The notes below the pieces were generated by a model. It saw nothing but the letters and a program-made list of their open reading frames with translations. It was not told the DNA's origin and searched no databases. 35,601 nt of DNA from an uncultured Neomegalonema sp. (GTDB taxonomy: Bacteria > Pseudomonadota > Alphaproteobacteria > Rhodobacterales > Rhodobacteraceae): NCBI GenBank assembly GCA_937958625.1, contig CALGNO010000076.1, positions 1 through 35,601 of the forward strand, read 5' to 3'. A program made the translations under genes and the position numbers. Shown in pieces: positions 17,773-26,091 of this stretch. Each line of letters opens with the position of its first letter. The first letter of the stretch is position 1.

Positions 17773-19110
17773 TCAGCGGACGCCATCGGGCCAGAGCACG
17801 ACGCGGATCGTTTTCATCAGGATAAAGATGTCGAGAAAGATATTGAAATTCTTGGCATAATAGAGGTCGTAACGCAGCTTCATACGGCTGTCTTCCTCGC
17901 TCGCGCCGTAACGATAGTTAATCTGCGCCCAGCCGGTCAGGCCGGGTTTTACCCGGTGGCGCTCGTTGTAATAGGGCAGGCTTTCGGCCAGTTGATCGAC
18001 GAAGACCGGGCGCTCCGGGCGCGGGCCGACAAGGCTCATTTCGCCTTTCAGGATATTCCATATTTGCGGTAGCTCGTCGATGCGCGTTGCGCGCAGGAAT
18101 TTACCGACCTTGGTGATGCGCGGGTCGTCTTCACCGGCCCAGACTGCAACGCCGTTCGCCTCGGCGTCGGTACGCATGGAGCGAAATTTATAGATATTAT
18201 AGGGCGCGCCCATAAATCCGACCCGGATCTGCGAGTAAAAAACCGGCCCCCGGCTATCGAGTTTGATCGCAATCGCCGCCGCCGCCAGAATCGGTGAGAG
18301 CAACAACAGGGATACGCCGCTGACCGCGATGTCCAGCACCCGCTTCGCGCTCATCGACCACCGGGAATAGCCCGCTGTCTGGGAGAAGATGAATCGCGCG
18401 GGATATAGGTTTTCGAGGTCGACCATGCCGGTTTCATTCTCGCCGAAATCAAGGCTGTCGAAAATGCGCATCCCCTCCATCTTGCAATCGAGCAGCGCGA
18501 CAAAGGGCAGGCCCGCCTTGCGGTCGGCAACCACGATCTCGGCCACATCGAGGGCTCGGGCGCGTTTCAGCAGGCGGCCCGGCTGCATGGCCTCCGCAGC
18601 GCTCATCACACCCGTGACATGGGCATCGCATCCAGTGCGCGTACTTATGCTGATCGCATCCGAGGCCGACTGACCCTCGCCGATGATGAGCAACCGGCGC
18701 TGGAAAGGTTCGGCGCGCAGGACGCGGGTCGAGATGAACCGCGCCATCGCGACGGTGACATAGGTCAGCGAGGCACAGGCCACGGCATAGAGCGGCGAGA
18801 CCCAGATATCGGTAAACATATAAACGATACCGAATCCGACAATCGCCCCAACCGCACAGGCCACGCTCAGGCGTTCGGTCATTGTGGGCAGGTCGGCGCG
18901 GGCCTCGGGTTCATAGACACCCATCGCGATCATAAAGGCCACGATCAATAGGGCGGGCAGGGTCGCCGCGGGCGTCAATCCCGCCGGTCCGCCGGGCGAC
19001 TGAACAACCAGCGTGGCAATCAGAAAGATCGCCATATAGACCATGACAGCCTCGATCAGACCGAGGAAAAGCACCGACCGCCGCACCGAGTGACCGAAAA
19101 GTTGTATCAT
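17773..19110 (-). CDS. polyprenyl-phosphate sugar transferase of exosortase-linked EPS synthesis
   Basis: The 445-residue enzyme starts a lipid-linked glycan by moving a sugar-1-phosphate from a UDP-sugar to undecaprenyl phosphate. The N-terminal part has several membrane helices and a Rossmann-like CoA-binding-type domain; the C-terminal bacterial sugar transferase domain begins at KRVLDIAVSGVSLLLLSP and contains PVFYSQIRVGFMG, YKFRSMRTDAE, RIDELPQIWNILKGEMSLVG and GPRPERPVF, then GLTGWAQINYRYGAS. Architecture and context match the TIGR03013 (EpsB-like, PEP-CTERM-associated) group. It is divergent from a methyltransferase gene; the roughly 250-base gap should hold both promoters. The sugar identity is not determined. 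Confidence 0.92.
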   Translation of the reverse strand: MIQLFGHSVRRSVLFLGLIEAVMVYMAIFLIATLVVQSPGGPAGLTPAATLPALLIVAFMIAMGVYEPEARADLPTMTERLSVACAVGAIVGFGIVYMFTDIWVSPLYAVACASLTYVTVAMARFISTRVLRAEPFQRRLLIIGEGQSASDAISISTRTGCDAHVTGVMSAAEAMQPGRLLKRARALDVAEIVVADRKAGLPFVALLDCKMEGMRIFDSLDFGENETGMVDLENLYPARFIFSQTAGYSRWSMSAKRVLDIAVSGVSLLLLSPILAAAAIAIKLDSRGPVFYSQIRVGFMGAPYNIYKFRSMRTDAEANGVAVWAGEDDPRITKVGKFLRATRIDELPQIWNILKGEMSLVGPRPERPVFVDQLAESLPYYNERHRVKPGLTGWAQINYRYGASEEDSRMKLRYDLYYAKNFNIFLDIFILMKTIRVVLWPDGVR

Positions 19111-19362
19111 CTGGCTTTTCCCATCTCAGCCGCGCCAACCCCCGAGTTGGCCAATCGCTTGCAAGTATATCCGGCGCTTATTGAGTTTTGTTAAAGACGG
19201 ATTCACCGACATATCGCTGCGGCCAAACCCCCCCGATGCTGTCACGAACACGTTCGCCGCAATCTTCAGTATCACCCGTTTCCGGGGCGTTTATCGCCAG
19301 CGACGGGCGCGGTTTGGGCAAAGATTGTGCCAGAAGAGCACATCTGAAGGGATTGGATCGAG

Positions 19363-20058
19363 ATGGGATATGGAAGCGGATTGCCGGCATTCATGCCGAA
19401 GCTGACATGGCAGTGCGACCCTCAGATCGATGATCTGGTGGCGCAATATCCCGAAGGATCGGTGATTCTCGATATGGGTGCCGGAGGACGGCGGGTCGCG
19501 GCGCACGCGACGACCGTGGATTTCGTCAAATGCACCGGTACAGATGTGGTCGCCAATGTCTGCGACACGCCCTTCGAGGATAACCACGCTGATCTTGTCA
19601 TCGCCACCGGCCTGCTCGAGCATCTAGAAGACGACGATGCGTTTCTAGCGGAGGCGTTTCGGGTGCTGAAACCCGGCGGCCAGCTGCATGTGGAAATCCC
19701 ATTTATGCAGCAATATCATGATGATCCGATAGATAGCCGCCGTTATACCGGGCCCGGCCTTGAACGATTGCTCGGCCAGCATGGCTTTACCGATTTCAAT
19801 ACCGGTTTTCATATCGGCCCCGGCGTCGCGATTGCGACCCTCAATGCCTATTACGCCTCGATGCTGTTCGAGGGCAAAAGCCTGCCCGCGCGAATCGCCT
19901 CGAACGCGGCGTTTTTCGTGGCCACGATCCTCGGCAAACCGCTGGTCTGGATGGATCGCTGGATGAAGCACAAGAAATCGGCCCATCGCCTTGCCTTCGG
20001 CGTCTATTGCACCGCCCGTAAGGCACAGCCCGAGGCGGCAAAACTGGCGGCGGAATAA
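19363..20058 (+). CDS. class I SAM-dependent methyltransferase
   Basis: A 231-residue Rossmann-fold methyltransferase. Motif I is LDMGAGG (36-42), the acidic adenosine-contact region follows, LLEHL is at 84-88 and the post-motif RVLKPGG at 100-106, all typical of methyltransferase type 11 proteins. The C-terminal part has a hydrophobic patch near SNAAFFVATILGKPLVWM that may touch the membrane. Being divergent from the sugar transferase and within an EPS locus, it may methylate a sugar or a lipid-linked intermediate; that is inference. The ATG at 19363 follows GAAGGGA at a slightly long distance. Confidence 0.85.
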   Translation: MGYGSGLPAFMPKLTWQCDPQIDDLVAQYPEGSVILDMGAGGRRVAAHATTVDFVKCTGTDVVANVCDTPFEDNHADLVIATGLLEHLEDDDAFLAEAFRVLKPGGQLHVEIPFMQQYHDDPIDSRRYTGPGLERLLGQHGFTDFNTGFHIGPGVAIATLNAYYASMLFEGKSLPARIASNAAFFVATILGKPLVWMDRWMKHKKSAHRLAFGVYCTARKAQPEAAKLAAE

Positions 20059-20060
20059 CT

Positions 20061-20134
20061 GTTGCAGGCAATTGCAACGGAAGGACCGGTTTTACGCACG
20101 AAATCGGTCCCGTTCTCAACCACCGGGTAACGGG
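20061..20134 (+). repeat. three consecutive inverted repeats before the RTX gene
   Basis: Three 6-base inverted repeats lie in series: GTTGCA/TGCAAC (20061-20078), GGACCG/CGGTCC (20083-20110) and CCCGTT/AACGGG (20109-20134). The second and third share two bases and could not form fully together. They may end the methyltransferase transcript or form a leader for the next gene. No T run follows. Confidence 0.3.
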
Positions 20135-20199
20135 CAGCGCGCAGTATGATGTTGCTATCGCGCGGCACATCCCGTCGCCGACCACATGAGGAGCCAGTG

Positions 20200-22749
20200 A
20201 TGCGCCGTCTTATTCTGCCGACCCTGTTTTCGTGCCTTGTCGCGACGACGGCCTGGGCCGACGGGGCCTTGCTCCAGCGTCTGGCGACCAATGTCGAGGC
20301 ACCATCGGTGGTGCGCCCTGACGGCCAGAATGCGGTTGTTGGCGTATTGTTGCAGGATCTTGGCGGGCAGGCGGGCCGGGTCACGACGTTTGGTCAGGTG
20401 TTTCGGGCCGGTGACTGGCCCCGGGGAACCGGTCTTGTCGCGGAATGGAACGGACGCGCTGTGCCGATTCAGACCGATGTGAAGGCGCGTCATGCCGACG
20501 GGTCCGTGCGTCACGCGATTGTGAGCCTCGTCAATCCCGATGCAGGCTCGGCGCAGATAAGCCTGCGCACGGGGGGCAGCGCGGCGGCGCGGGCGGCCCT
20601 GCCGATCGAGCCGATCATCCGGCGCGGCTATGACCTCACTCTCGATCTTGAGGTGAACGGACGGCGTCTGTCGGTTGACGCCGCGCGGCTCTTGCGCGAG
20701 GCGCTGGGCCGGGGTGAGAAGCCATGGCTATCCGGTCCGCTGGCGACGGAAATCCGCGTGAAGGAAAAGCTGTCGCCCGAACTGACCGCCATCCTCGATA
20801 TTCGCGCGCTGGCCAGCGGTGCCGTGCGTACGTCGGTTGCCGTTCATAACGACGACATGTTCGCCACCGCCGGAAAGGACATCCCCTATCGCGCGGTTGT
20901 GCGCATGGGTGGCCAGACGATGGTCGATCACCGCATCACCCATCGCCGCTTTGCTAACTGGCGCGAGATCGTCTGGGCGGGCGCGGCCCCGTCTCGGGCG
21001 CATGTGGTCTATGACTACCCCTATATGATTGCAGCGGGCGCCGTGCCCGCCTGGGATCCCGAACTCGACATCAACCGCGCATTTTTCGAGCAGTCGACGG
21101 ATATTGGCGGGACCGATACCGGACCGATGGGCAATGCCATGATCCTGAAGGCGATGCCCACCAGCGGGGGCCGCGCCGACATTGGCATGGTGCCGGACTG
21201 GACCCTTGCATGGCTGCGGTCACAGTCGCCGTCGGCCCGTGCCGCGATGATGGGCAATGCCGAGGCGGCGGGGTCGATCCCGTGGCATATCCGTGATCCG
21301 AAGACGATGCGCGCCCCGGTGCTGGACGATCATCCGCGGTATTGGCTCGATGCCCGCGCGAACCAGGGCACCAACGGCCACGGCCCGATGGTGACGGATG
21401 TGGAGGGATGGAACCTCGACAACGCGCACCAGCCGGAGATGGCCTATGTCCCCTATCTGATTTCCGGCGACCGGCATCTGCTGGATGAATTGATTGCCCA
21501 GACCGCCTTTGCGCTCTTCAGCTATGACTCGAACCCCGGCTATCGCGACGGGGCCGAGGGCAACCTCACCGATGATGAAGTGCGCGGACAGGCTTGGGCC
21601 AATCGCACCCACGGCTATGCAGCCTTTATCACGCCCGATACCCACCCGGATAAGCAATACCTGACCGGCAAGCTGCGCCAGCGCCTGCTCTGGTATCCCC
21701 GCGCCTACACCGCCCGCGACGATCTGGGCGGACCCGCGCGCTATGAGACTTCAGGCTGGATCGAGGGGCCGTATCCCACCGGCTATGTCGCCAACTGGCA
21801 GCATGATTTCTTCTCGCAATCCCTGTCGCAGATTGCGCGGATGGGCTTTGCCGAGGCTCTGCCGGTCTATAATTACACCCGCAAATATCACCTGAACCGG
21901 TTCCTGCGGTCGGACTTCAATCCGCTTTGGGCGACCCACTACACCACGCCCCATGCCGACAAGCAGAGCGACAAGCCCTATGCGACGTGGCGCGAGATTG
22001 CCCAGGCAGGGCTTGCGGGCGGTGAGTTCGAACCGAATCCCACCGAGCAGAATGGCACCGGCGGCGCGGCGTGGGACTTCGCGGCGCAGGGCCGAGCGGG
22101 CTATGCCTCGCTGGTCGGCGCGTTCCGCGATCCGCTGATTGCCGAGGCCTATGCGCGGTTGGTCCATGGCAGTATTGGGATGCAATCGGGGGCCGAGGGC
22201 TTTGCCAAGCATCCGAAATGGGGAATCGTGCCCGTGTTTCCCGATGGTTCGACGATTGCGATTGCAAACCACCGCAAGGTTTCGGGGCAGGCGTCGGGCA
22301 GTTCGCGCAACGAAGTGCTGGCCGGGTCCATGGGTGATGACACGATCATGGGGGTTGGTGGCAACAACATCGTCGCAGGCTTTGACGGCAATGACTTGGT
22401 CGCCGGAGGACCGGGGATCAGCTTTCTGGCGGGCGGGCGCGGCAATGACCGTATCGTCATCGAGGGCACGCTGACCTATGCCGCCGGTGGGCCGGGGGCC
22501 GATGTGTTCTTCCTCGGTCGCCGCGCGAGTGGCGGTGCGGCACCGGTTGGTGTGTCCGAGATTTTCGACTTCACCCCCGGCACTGACCGTCTCGCCCTTC
22601 CGCCTCAACTCGGCGACCCGCGAGCAATCCTGCGCGGCGCGCGGGCGCAAGGGTCTGGCACGCTGATCCCCCTCGGCAACCGAGCGTCGGTACTGCTGCG
22701 CGGGGTGCGTCCGAACCAGTTGCGCGAGGATAGCCTCGCCCAGCGGTAA
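20200..22749 (+). CDS. large secreted protein with RTX-like repeats, candidate polysaccharide-active enzyme
   Basis: The 849-residue product has a signal peptide (MRRLILPTLFSCLVATTAWA) and an N-terminal beta region (about 40-170) with HADGSVRHAIVSL, which resembles the 'DGSVRW' signature of RIFT-barrel domains in YetA/PcRGLX-type rhamnogalacturonan lyases. A long helical region (about 330-620) follows, rich in Trp, Tyr and His (for example LDNAHQPEMAYVPYLISGD), suggesting an alpha/alpha toroid as in many polysaccharide lyases and hydrolases. The end (about 700-800) has degenerate RTX calcium-binding repeats (GMGDDTIMG-like, GFDGNDLVAG, GGRGNDRIV), common in type I secreted proteins. The ATG at 20200 with GAGGAG is chosen over an upstream ATG at 20146. 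Location in the EPS locus fits polymer trimming or attachment. Enzyme class is not proven. Confidence 0.7.
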   Translation: MRRLILPTLFSCLVATTAWADGALLQRLATNVEAPSVVRPDGQNAVVGVLLQDLGGQAGRVTTFGQVFRAGDWPRGTGLVAEWNGRAVPIQTDVKARHADGSVRHAIVSLVNPDAGSAQISLRTGGSAAARAALPIEPIIRRGYDLTLDLEVNGRRLSVDAARLLREALGRGEKPWLSGPLATEIRVKEKLSPELTAILDIRALASGAVRTSVAVHNDDMFATAGKDIPYRAVVRMGGQTMVDHRITHRRFANWREIVWAGAAPSRAHVVYDYPYMIAAGAVPAWDPELDINRAFFEQSTDIGGTDTGPMGNAMILKAMPTSGGRADIGMVPDWTLAWLRSQSPSARAAMMGNAEAAGSIPWHIRDPKTMRAPVLDDHPRYWLDARANQGTNGHGPMVTDVEGWNLDNAHQPEMAYVPYLISGDRHLLDELIAQTAFALFSYDSNPGYRDGAEGNLTDDEVRGQAWANRTHGYAAFITPDTHPDKQYLTGKLRQRLLWYPRAYTARDDLGGPARYETSGWIEGPYPTGYVANWQHDFFSQSLSQIARMGFAEALPVYNYTRKYHLNRFLRSDFNPLWATHYTTPHADKQSDKPYATWREIAQAGLAGGEFEPNPTEQNGTGGAAWDFAAQGRAGYASLVGAFRDPLIAEAYARLVHGSIGMQSGAEGFAKHPKWGIVPVFPDGSTIAIANHRKVSGQASGSSRNEVLAGSMGDDTIMGVGGNNIVAGFDGNDLVAGGPGISFLAGGRGNDRIVIEGTLTYAAGGPGADVFFLGRRASGGAAPVGVSEIFDFTPGTDRLALPPQLGDPRAILRGARAQGSGTLIPLGNRASVLLRGVRPNQLREDSLAQR

Positions 22750-22765
22750 GCGGAGGTATACCGCT

Positions 22766-22786
22766 GCCCCGCACCCGATGCGGGGC
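22766..22786 (+). terminator. hairpin after the RTX protein gene
   Basis: An 8-base-pair perfect stem (GCCCCGCA against TGCGGGGC, 5-base loop) starts 17 bases past the stop codon. Only a short pyrimidine run (CTCCCT) follows, so termination may be partial. Confidence 0.5.
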
Positions 22787-22851
22787 CTCCCTCGGCAACG
22801 CGCCCCATGGGAAGACGTGGACATGCTGCGCGGCTGCGGTAAGCTGCGCTC

Positions 22852-24174
22852 ATGTCCCATGTATTCCCGCGCCATACCAAATCCGACCTGCCCACCGCTG
22901 TGGGCGGGGAGGGCTGTTACCTGATCGACTCCACCGGCAAGCGATATTTCGACGGCTCCGGCGGGGCGGCGGTCAGTTGCCTTGGCCACGGCGACCGCGA
23001 AGTGACCGAGGCGATCAAGACGCAGCTTGATACGCTGGCCTTCGCCCATACCGGCTTTTTTACTTCGCATCCGGCGGAGGCGCTGGCCGACTATCTGATC
23101 GAGCGCGCGCCCGAGGGGCTGGACCGCTGTTACTTCGTGTCCGGCGGGTCCGAGGCTGTCGAGGCGGCGATCAAGCTGGCGCGGCAATATCATATCGAAC
23201 GCGGCGAGACCGGGCGGCACCGGCTGATCTCGCGGAAGCAAAGCTATCACGGCAATACCCTCGGCGCGTTGGCGGCAGGGGGCAACACGTGGCGACGTGA
23301 GCCGTTTGCGCCACTGATGATCGACACCACCCATATCGCGCCCTGCTACGAATATCGCGGGCGGGAAGAGGGCGAGACGGCGGAGCAATACGGCCTGCGC
23401 GTTGCTGACGAGTTGGAAACAGAAATCCAGCGCCTCGGCCCGGAAACCGTTATGGCGTTCATCGCCGAGCCTGTGGTGGGCGCGACCTTGGGGGCGGTGC
23501 CGCCGGTCGAGGGCTATTTCCGCCGCATCCGCGAGATTTGCGACCGCCATGGCATCCTGCTGATCCTCGATGAGGTAATGTGTGGCATGGGCCGCACCGG
23601 TTCGCTCTTTGCCTGTGACCAAGACGGCGTGCGCCCGGATATTCTCTGCATCGCCAAGGGCTTGGGCGCGGGGTATCAGCCTATCGGCGCGGCGCTTTGC
23701 TCGGCGGAGATTTATCAGGCCATCGAGCAGGGGTCGGGCTTTTTCCAGCACGGCCATACCTATATCGGCCACCCGACTGCCTGCGCCGGGGCGCTTGCGG
23801 TGGTGCAGGCGATGGAGGATCGGGCGCTGATCCCGCGCGTCAACGAAATGGGGGCGCTACTCAAATCGGCGCTGGAAGCTGAGTTCGGCCAGCATCCCCA
23901 TATCGGCGATATTCGCGGGCGGGGATTGTTTCAGGGTCTGGAGATTGTCGAGAACCGCGAGACGAAAGAGCCATTCGACCCGGCGCGCGGCGTCAACAAG
24001 CGCTTCAAAAAGGCAGCGTTCGAGGCGGGTCTGATCTCCTATCCCATGGGCGGCACCATCGACGGACGGCGCGGCGATCATGTGCTGCTGGCCCCGCCCT
24101 TCATCGTGGAAGAGGCGCATGTTGGCGAGATCACCGACAAGCTGTCCATCGCCCTGAAAACCGCGCTCGCATAG
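22852..24174 (+). CDS. class III pyridoxal-phosphate aminotransferase
   Basis: A 440-residue fold-type I class III aminotransferase (omega-transaminase group). Visible are the phosphate-binding SGGSEAVEAAIKLAR (97-111), SYHGNTLGALAAGG (131-144), the PLP-pyridine Asp240 in ILDEVMCGMGRTG, and Schiff-base Lys269 in CIAKGLGAGYQPIGA. Length is normal and no key residue is missing. Such enzymes move amino groups from omega-amino acids, diamines or amines to a keto acid; the donor is not predictable. It lies downstream of the RTX gene with a hairpin between, and ends in its own intrinsic terminator, so it looks independent. The ribosome site before the ATG at 22852 is poor. Confidence 0.9.
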   Translation: MSHVFPRHTKSDLPTAVGGEGCYLIDSTGKRYFDGSGGAAVSCLGHGDREVTEAIKTQLDTLAFAHTGFFTSHPAEALADYLIERAPEGLDRCYFVSGGSEAVEAAIKLARQYHIERGETGRHRLISRKQSYHGNTLGALAAGGNTWRREPFAPLMIDTTHIAPCYEYRGREEGETAEQYGLRVADELETEIQRLGPETVMAFIAEPVVGATLGAVPPVEGYFRRIREICDRHGILLILDEVMCGMGRTGSLFACDQDGVRPDILCIAKGLGAGYQPIGAALCSAEIYQAIEQGSGFFQHGHTYIGHPTACAGALAVVQAMEDRALIPRVNEMGALLKSALEAEFGQHPHIGDIRGRGLFQGLEIVENRETKEPFDPARGVNKRFKKAAFEAGLISYPMGGTIDGRRGDHVLLAPPFIVEEAHVGEITDKLSIALKTALA

Positions 24175-24175
24175 A

Positions 24176-24207
24176 AAAACCGCCCCCGGTTTCCCGAAGG
24201 CGGTTTT
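24176..24207. terminator. intrinsic terminator, probably bidirectional
   Basis: A 9-base-pair stem (AAAACCGCC against GGCGGTTTT) starts immediately after the aminotransferase stop, with a 14-base loop and TTTT followed by CTAAATTATT. The A run on the other side would also let it end the convergent YqaE/Pmp3 transcript. Confidence 0.85.
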
Positions 24208-24227
24208 CTAAATTATTCTACGTCTGC

Positions 24228-24407
24228 TTACGTCAAACGCTGTTGCGGCGGGTTCTTCGCGATCACCCAAACGGCGTGGATGATGCCCGGAATATAACCG
24301 AGGATCGTCAGCAGGATATTGAGCCAGAACGCGCCGCCAAGGCCGACTTGCATAAAGACGCCGAGGGGCGGCAGCAGGACGGAGAGCAGGATGCGAATGA
24401 GGTCCAT
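24228..24407 (-). CDS. YqaE/Pmp3 family small membrane protein
   Basis: A 59-residue gene below usual length cut-offs. The product begins MDLIRILLSVLLPPLGVFMQ, followed by GLGGAFWLNILLTILGYIPG and IIHAVWVIAKNPP, which is the classic two-helix Pmp3/YqaE (UPF0057) pattern with the PPLGV turn and LGYIPGIIHA second helix. These proteolipids sit in the inner membrane and are tied to membrane potential and salt or cold stress in other organisms. The ATG at 24407 has AAAGGAG eight bases upstream. It converges on the aminotransferase gene, sharing the terminator, and diverges from the enoyl-CoA hydratase gene. Confidence 0.93.
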   Translation of the reverse strand: MDLIRILLSVLLPPLGVFMQVGLGGAFWLNILLTILGYIPGIIHAVWVIAKNPPQQRLT

Positions 24408-24548
24408 TATCGGTCTCCTTTCGAAGAAAATCTGTGTTGCGTTGCGGGATAAATGCGCAAATCGCCGTCATGTTCCCGCGCCTGACCCGGCGGAACGATT
24501 GCGCGGCGGCGTGGCTCTGCTACGAAGGCGCAGCACAGGAGACCTGCC

Positions 24549-25328
24549 ATGAGCGCCTACGAAACCATCCGCTATGACCTGACCGATGCGGTCGCGACCA
24601 TCACCCTCGACCGGCCCGAGTCGCTCAATTCGCTCAACAAGGCCATGCGCCACGAGTTGCGCCATGCCTTCGAGCGCGCACCGGCTGAGGGCGCGCGGGC
24701 TGTGCTGATGACCGGGGCAGGGCGCAGCTTTTGCTCCGGGCAAGACCTTGGCGAGCATGGCGGCAGGCTGGCCAATGTCGAGCGCACATTGTCGGAAGAA
24801 TACGAACCGATGCTGCACGCGATCCTCGATTGCCCGCTGCCGGTCATCACAGCGGTGAATGGCGTTGCGGCGGGAGCGGGGGCGAGTCTGGCGCTGCTCG
24901 GGGACATTGTGCTGGCGGCGCGCTCGGCGCAGTTCGTGATCGCCTTCGCGCGCATCGGGCTGGTGCCGGACGTCTCGGCGACGCATTTTCTGCCGCGCCT
25001 GATCGGCTTGCCCCGCGCGATGGGCATGGCCATGACGACGGAGCCGGTAGACGGCGTTCGCGCTGCCGATTGGGGCTTGGTCTGGAAGATGATCGAGGAT
25101 GACGCCCTCATGCCCGATGCCCGCGCCATGGCCGCCGGTTTCGCCACCGGCCCGACAAAGGCGCTGGCCCTCACAAAACAAACCTTGCGCGCCGGAATGC
25201 AGGCCGACCTGATCGACCAGCTAAAACTGGAGGCCAAGGCGCAGGCCGAGGCCGCCGCCAGCCGCGATTTCGCCGAGGGCACCGCCGCCTTCCGCGAAAA
25301 GCGCAAGCCGAGTTTCGAGGGGCGCTGA
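24549..25328 (+). CDS. enoyl-CoA hydratase/isomerase family protein (PaaG-like)
   Basis: A 259-residue crotonase-fold enzyme acting on acyl-CoA. It has the oxyanion-hole segments GAGRSFCSGQDL (56-67) and NGVAAGAGASLALLGDI (104-120), and IGLVPDVSATHFLPRLIG (136-153) with Asp141 at the position used by PaaG-type isomerases. The SGQDL motif and this segment make it closest to 2-(1,2-epoxy-1,2-dihydrophenyl)acetyl-CoA isomerase, but no other phenylacetate genes are here, so a generic enoyl-CoA hydratase/isomerase label is safer. Start follows AGGAG. A DUF817 gene begins ten bases after its stop, so they are probably co-transcribed. Confidence 0.9.
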   Translation: MSAYETIRYDLTDAVATITLDRPESLNSLNKAMRHELRHAFERAPAEGARAVLMTGAGRSFCSGQDLGEHGGRLANVERTLSEEYEPMLHAILDCPLPVITAVNGVAAGAGASLALLGDIVLAARSAQFVIAFARIGLVPDVSATHFLPRLIGLPRAMGMAMTTEPVDGVRAADWGLVWKMIEDDALMPDARAMAAGFATGPTKALALTKQTLRAGMQADLIDQLKLEAKAQAEAAASRDFAEGTAAFREKRKPSFEGR

Positions 25329-25338
25329 GGACGGCATC

Positions 25339-26091
25339 ATGGCGCGCCTAGTCCAGTTCATCCGCCTGCAAGTCTCCGCCGCGATTTTCGGCATCGTCAT
25401 TCTTGCGTTGATCATGGTCAGCGCGGCGGTCTGGAACGACGGCTGGCCGGTCTATCGCTATGACTTCCTGTTCGTTGCGGTGCTGGCCATGCAGGCGTGG
25501 TTGCTGGCCACGGGCCGCGAGACGTGGTCCGAGGCGCGCGTCATCTTCGCCTTTCACTTCGTCGGCGTGGTGATGGAGGTTTTCAAGACCTCGGTCGGGT
25601 CATGGGTCTATCCTGAACCGTCATTGTTCAAGATCGGCGGCGTGCCGCTGTTCACCGGGTTCATGTATTCGGCGGTCGGCAGCTATATCGCTCGAGGCTG
25701 GAAGCTGACCGACATGCGCCTCAGCGGGGCACCGCCGGAATGGGCGGGGGGTCTGCTGGCGCTGGCCATCTACATCAATTTCTACAGCCATCACTTCTTG
25801 CCCGACATTCGCTATCTGCTGATGGCGGTGACGGTGGCGCTGTACTGGCGTTGCTGGGCCGAGTTTCCCGGATGGGGCCGGGTGCCCGTGCTGGCCCTGT
25901 TCGTTTTCGTGGGCGTGCTGGTCTATGCCGCCGAGAATCTCGGCTCGGTCAGCGGCACATGGCTCTATCCGAACCAGCACCGCGAATGGCAACCCGTCCC
26001 AATCGGAAAGCTGGGGTCGTGGGTATTGCTGATGATCGTCAGCTTTTCCCTCGTGCGCCTTGTGCGGCGCGAGGGCGACGGGGCCTCTTAA
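25339..26091 (+). CDS. DUF817 integral membrane protein
   Basis: A 250-residue protein with about seven to eight membrane spans that matches DUF817: conserved stretches are the YRYDFLFVAVLAMQAWLL region, FHFVGVVMEVFKTSVGSW, YPEPSLFKIGGVPLFTGFMY, INFYSHHFLPDIRY and ENLGSVSGTWLYPNQ. The family has no known function; the conserved His, Glu and Trp within the membrane suggest a metal- or lipid-related role, but that is only inference. Start follows GAGGA. Its stop codon overlaps the stop of the convergent PrsT gene (shared TTAA), leaving no room for a separate terminator. Confidence 0.9.
   Translation: MARLVQFIRLQVSAAIFGIVILALIMVSAAVWNDGWPVYRYDFLFVAVLAMQAWLLATGRETWSEARVIFAFHFVGVVMEVFKTSVGSWVYPEPSLFKIGGVPLFTGFMYSAVGSYIARGWKLTDMRLSGAPPEWAGGLLALAIYINFYSHHFLPDIRYLLMAVTVALYWRCWAEFPGWGRVPVLALFVFVGVLVYAAENLGSVSGTWLYPNQHREWQPVPIGKLGSWVLLMIVSFSLVRLVRREGDGAS

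Noticed and set aside
21751-23772. 673-codon open frame on the minus strand
   Set aside because: It spans antisense to both the RTX gene and the class III aminotransferase; a high-GC shadow with no recognisable domain or ribosome site.
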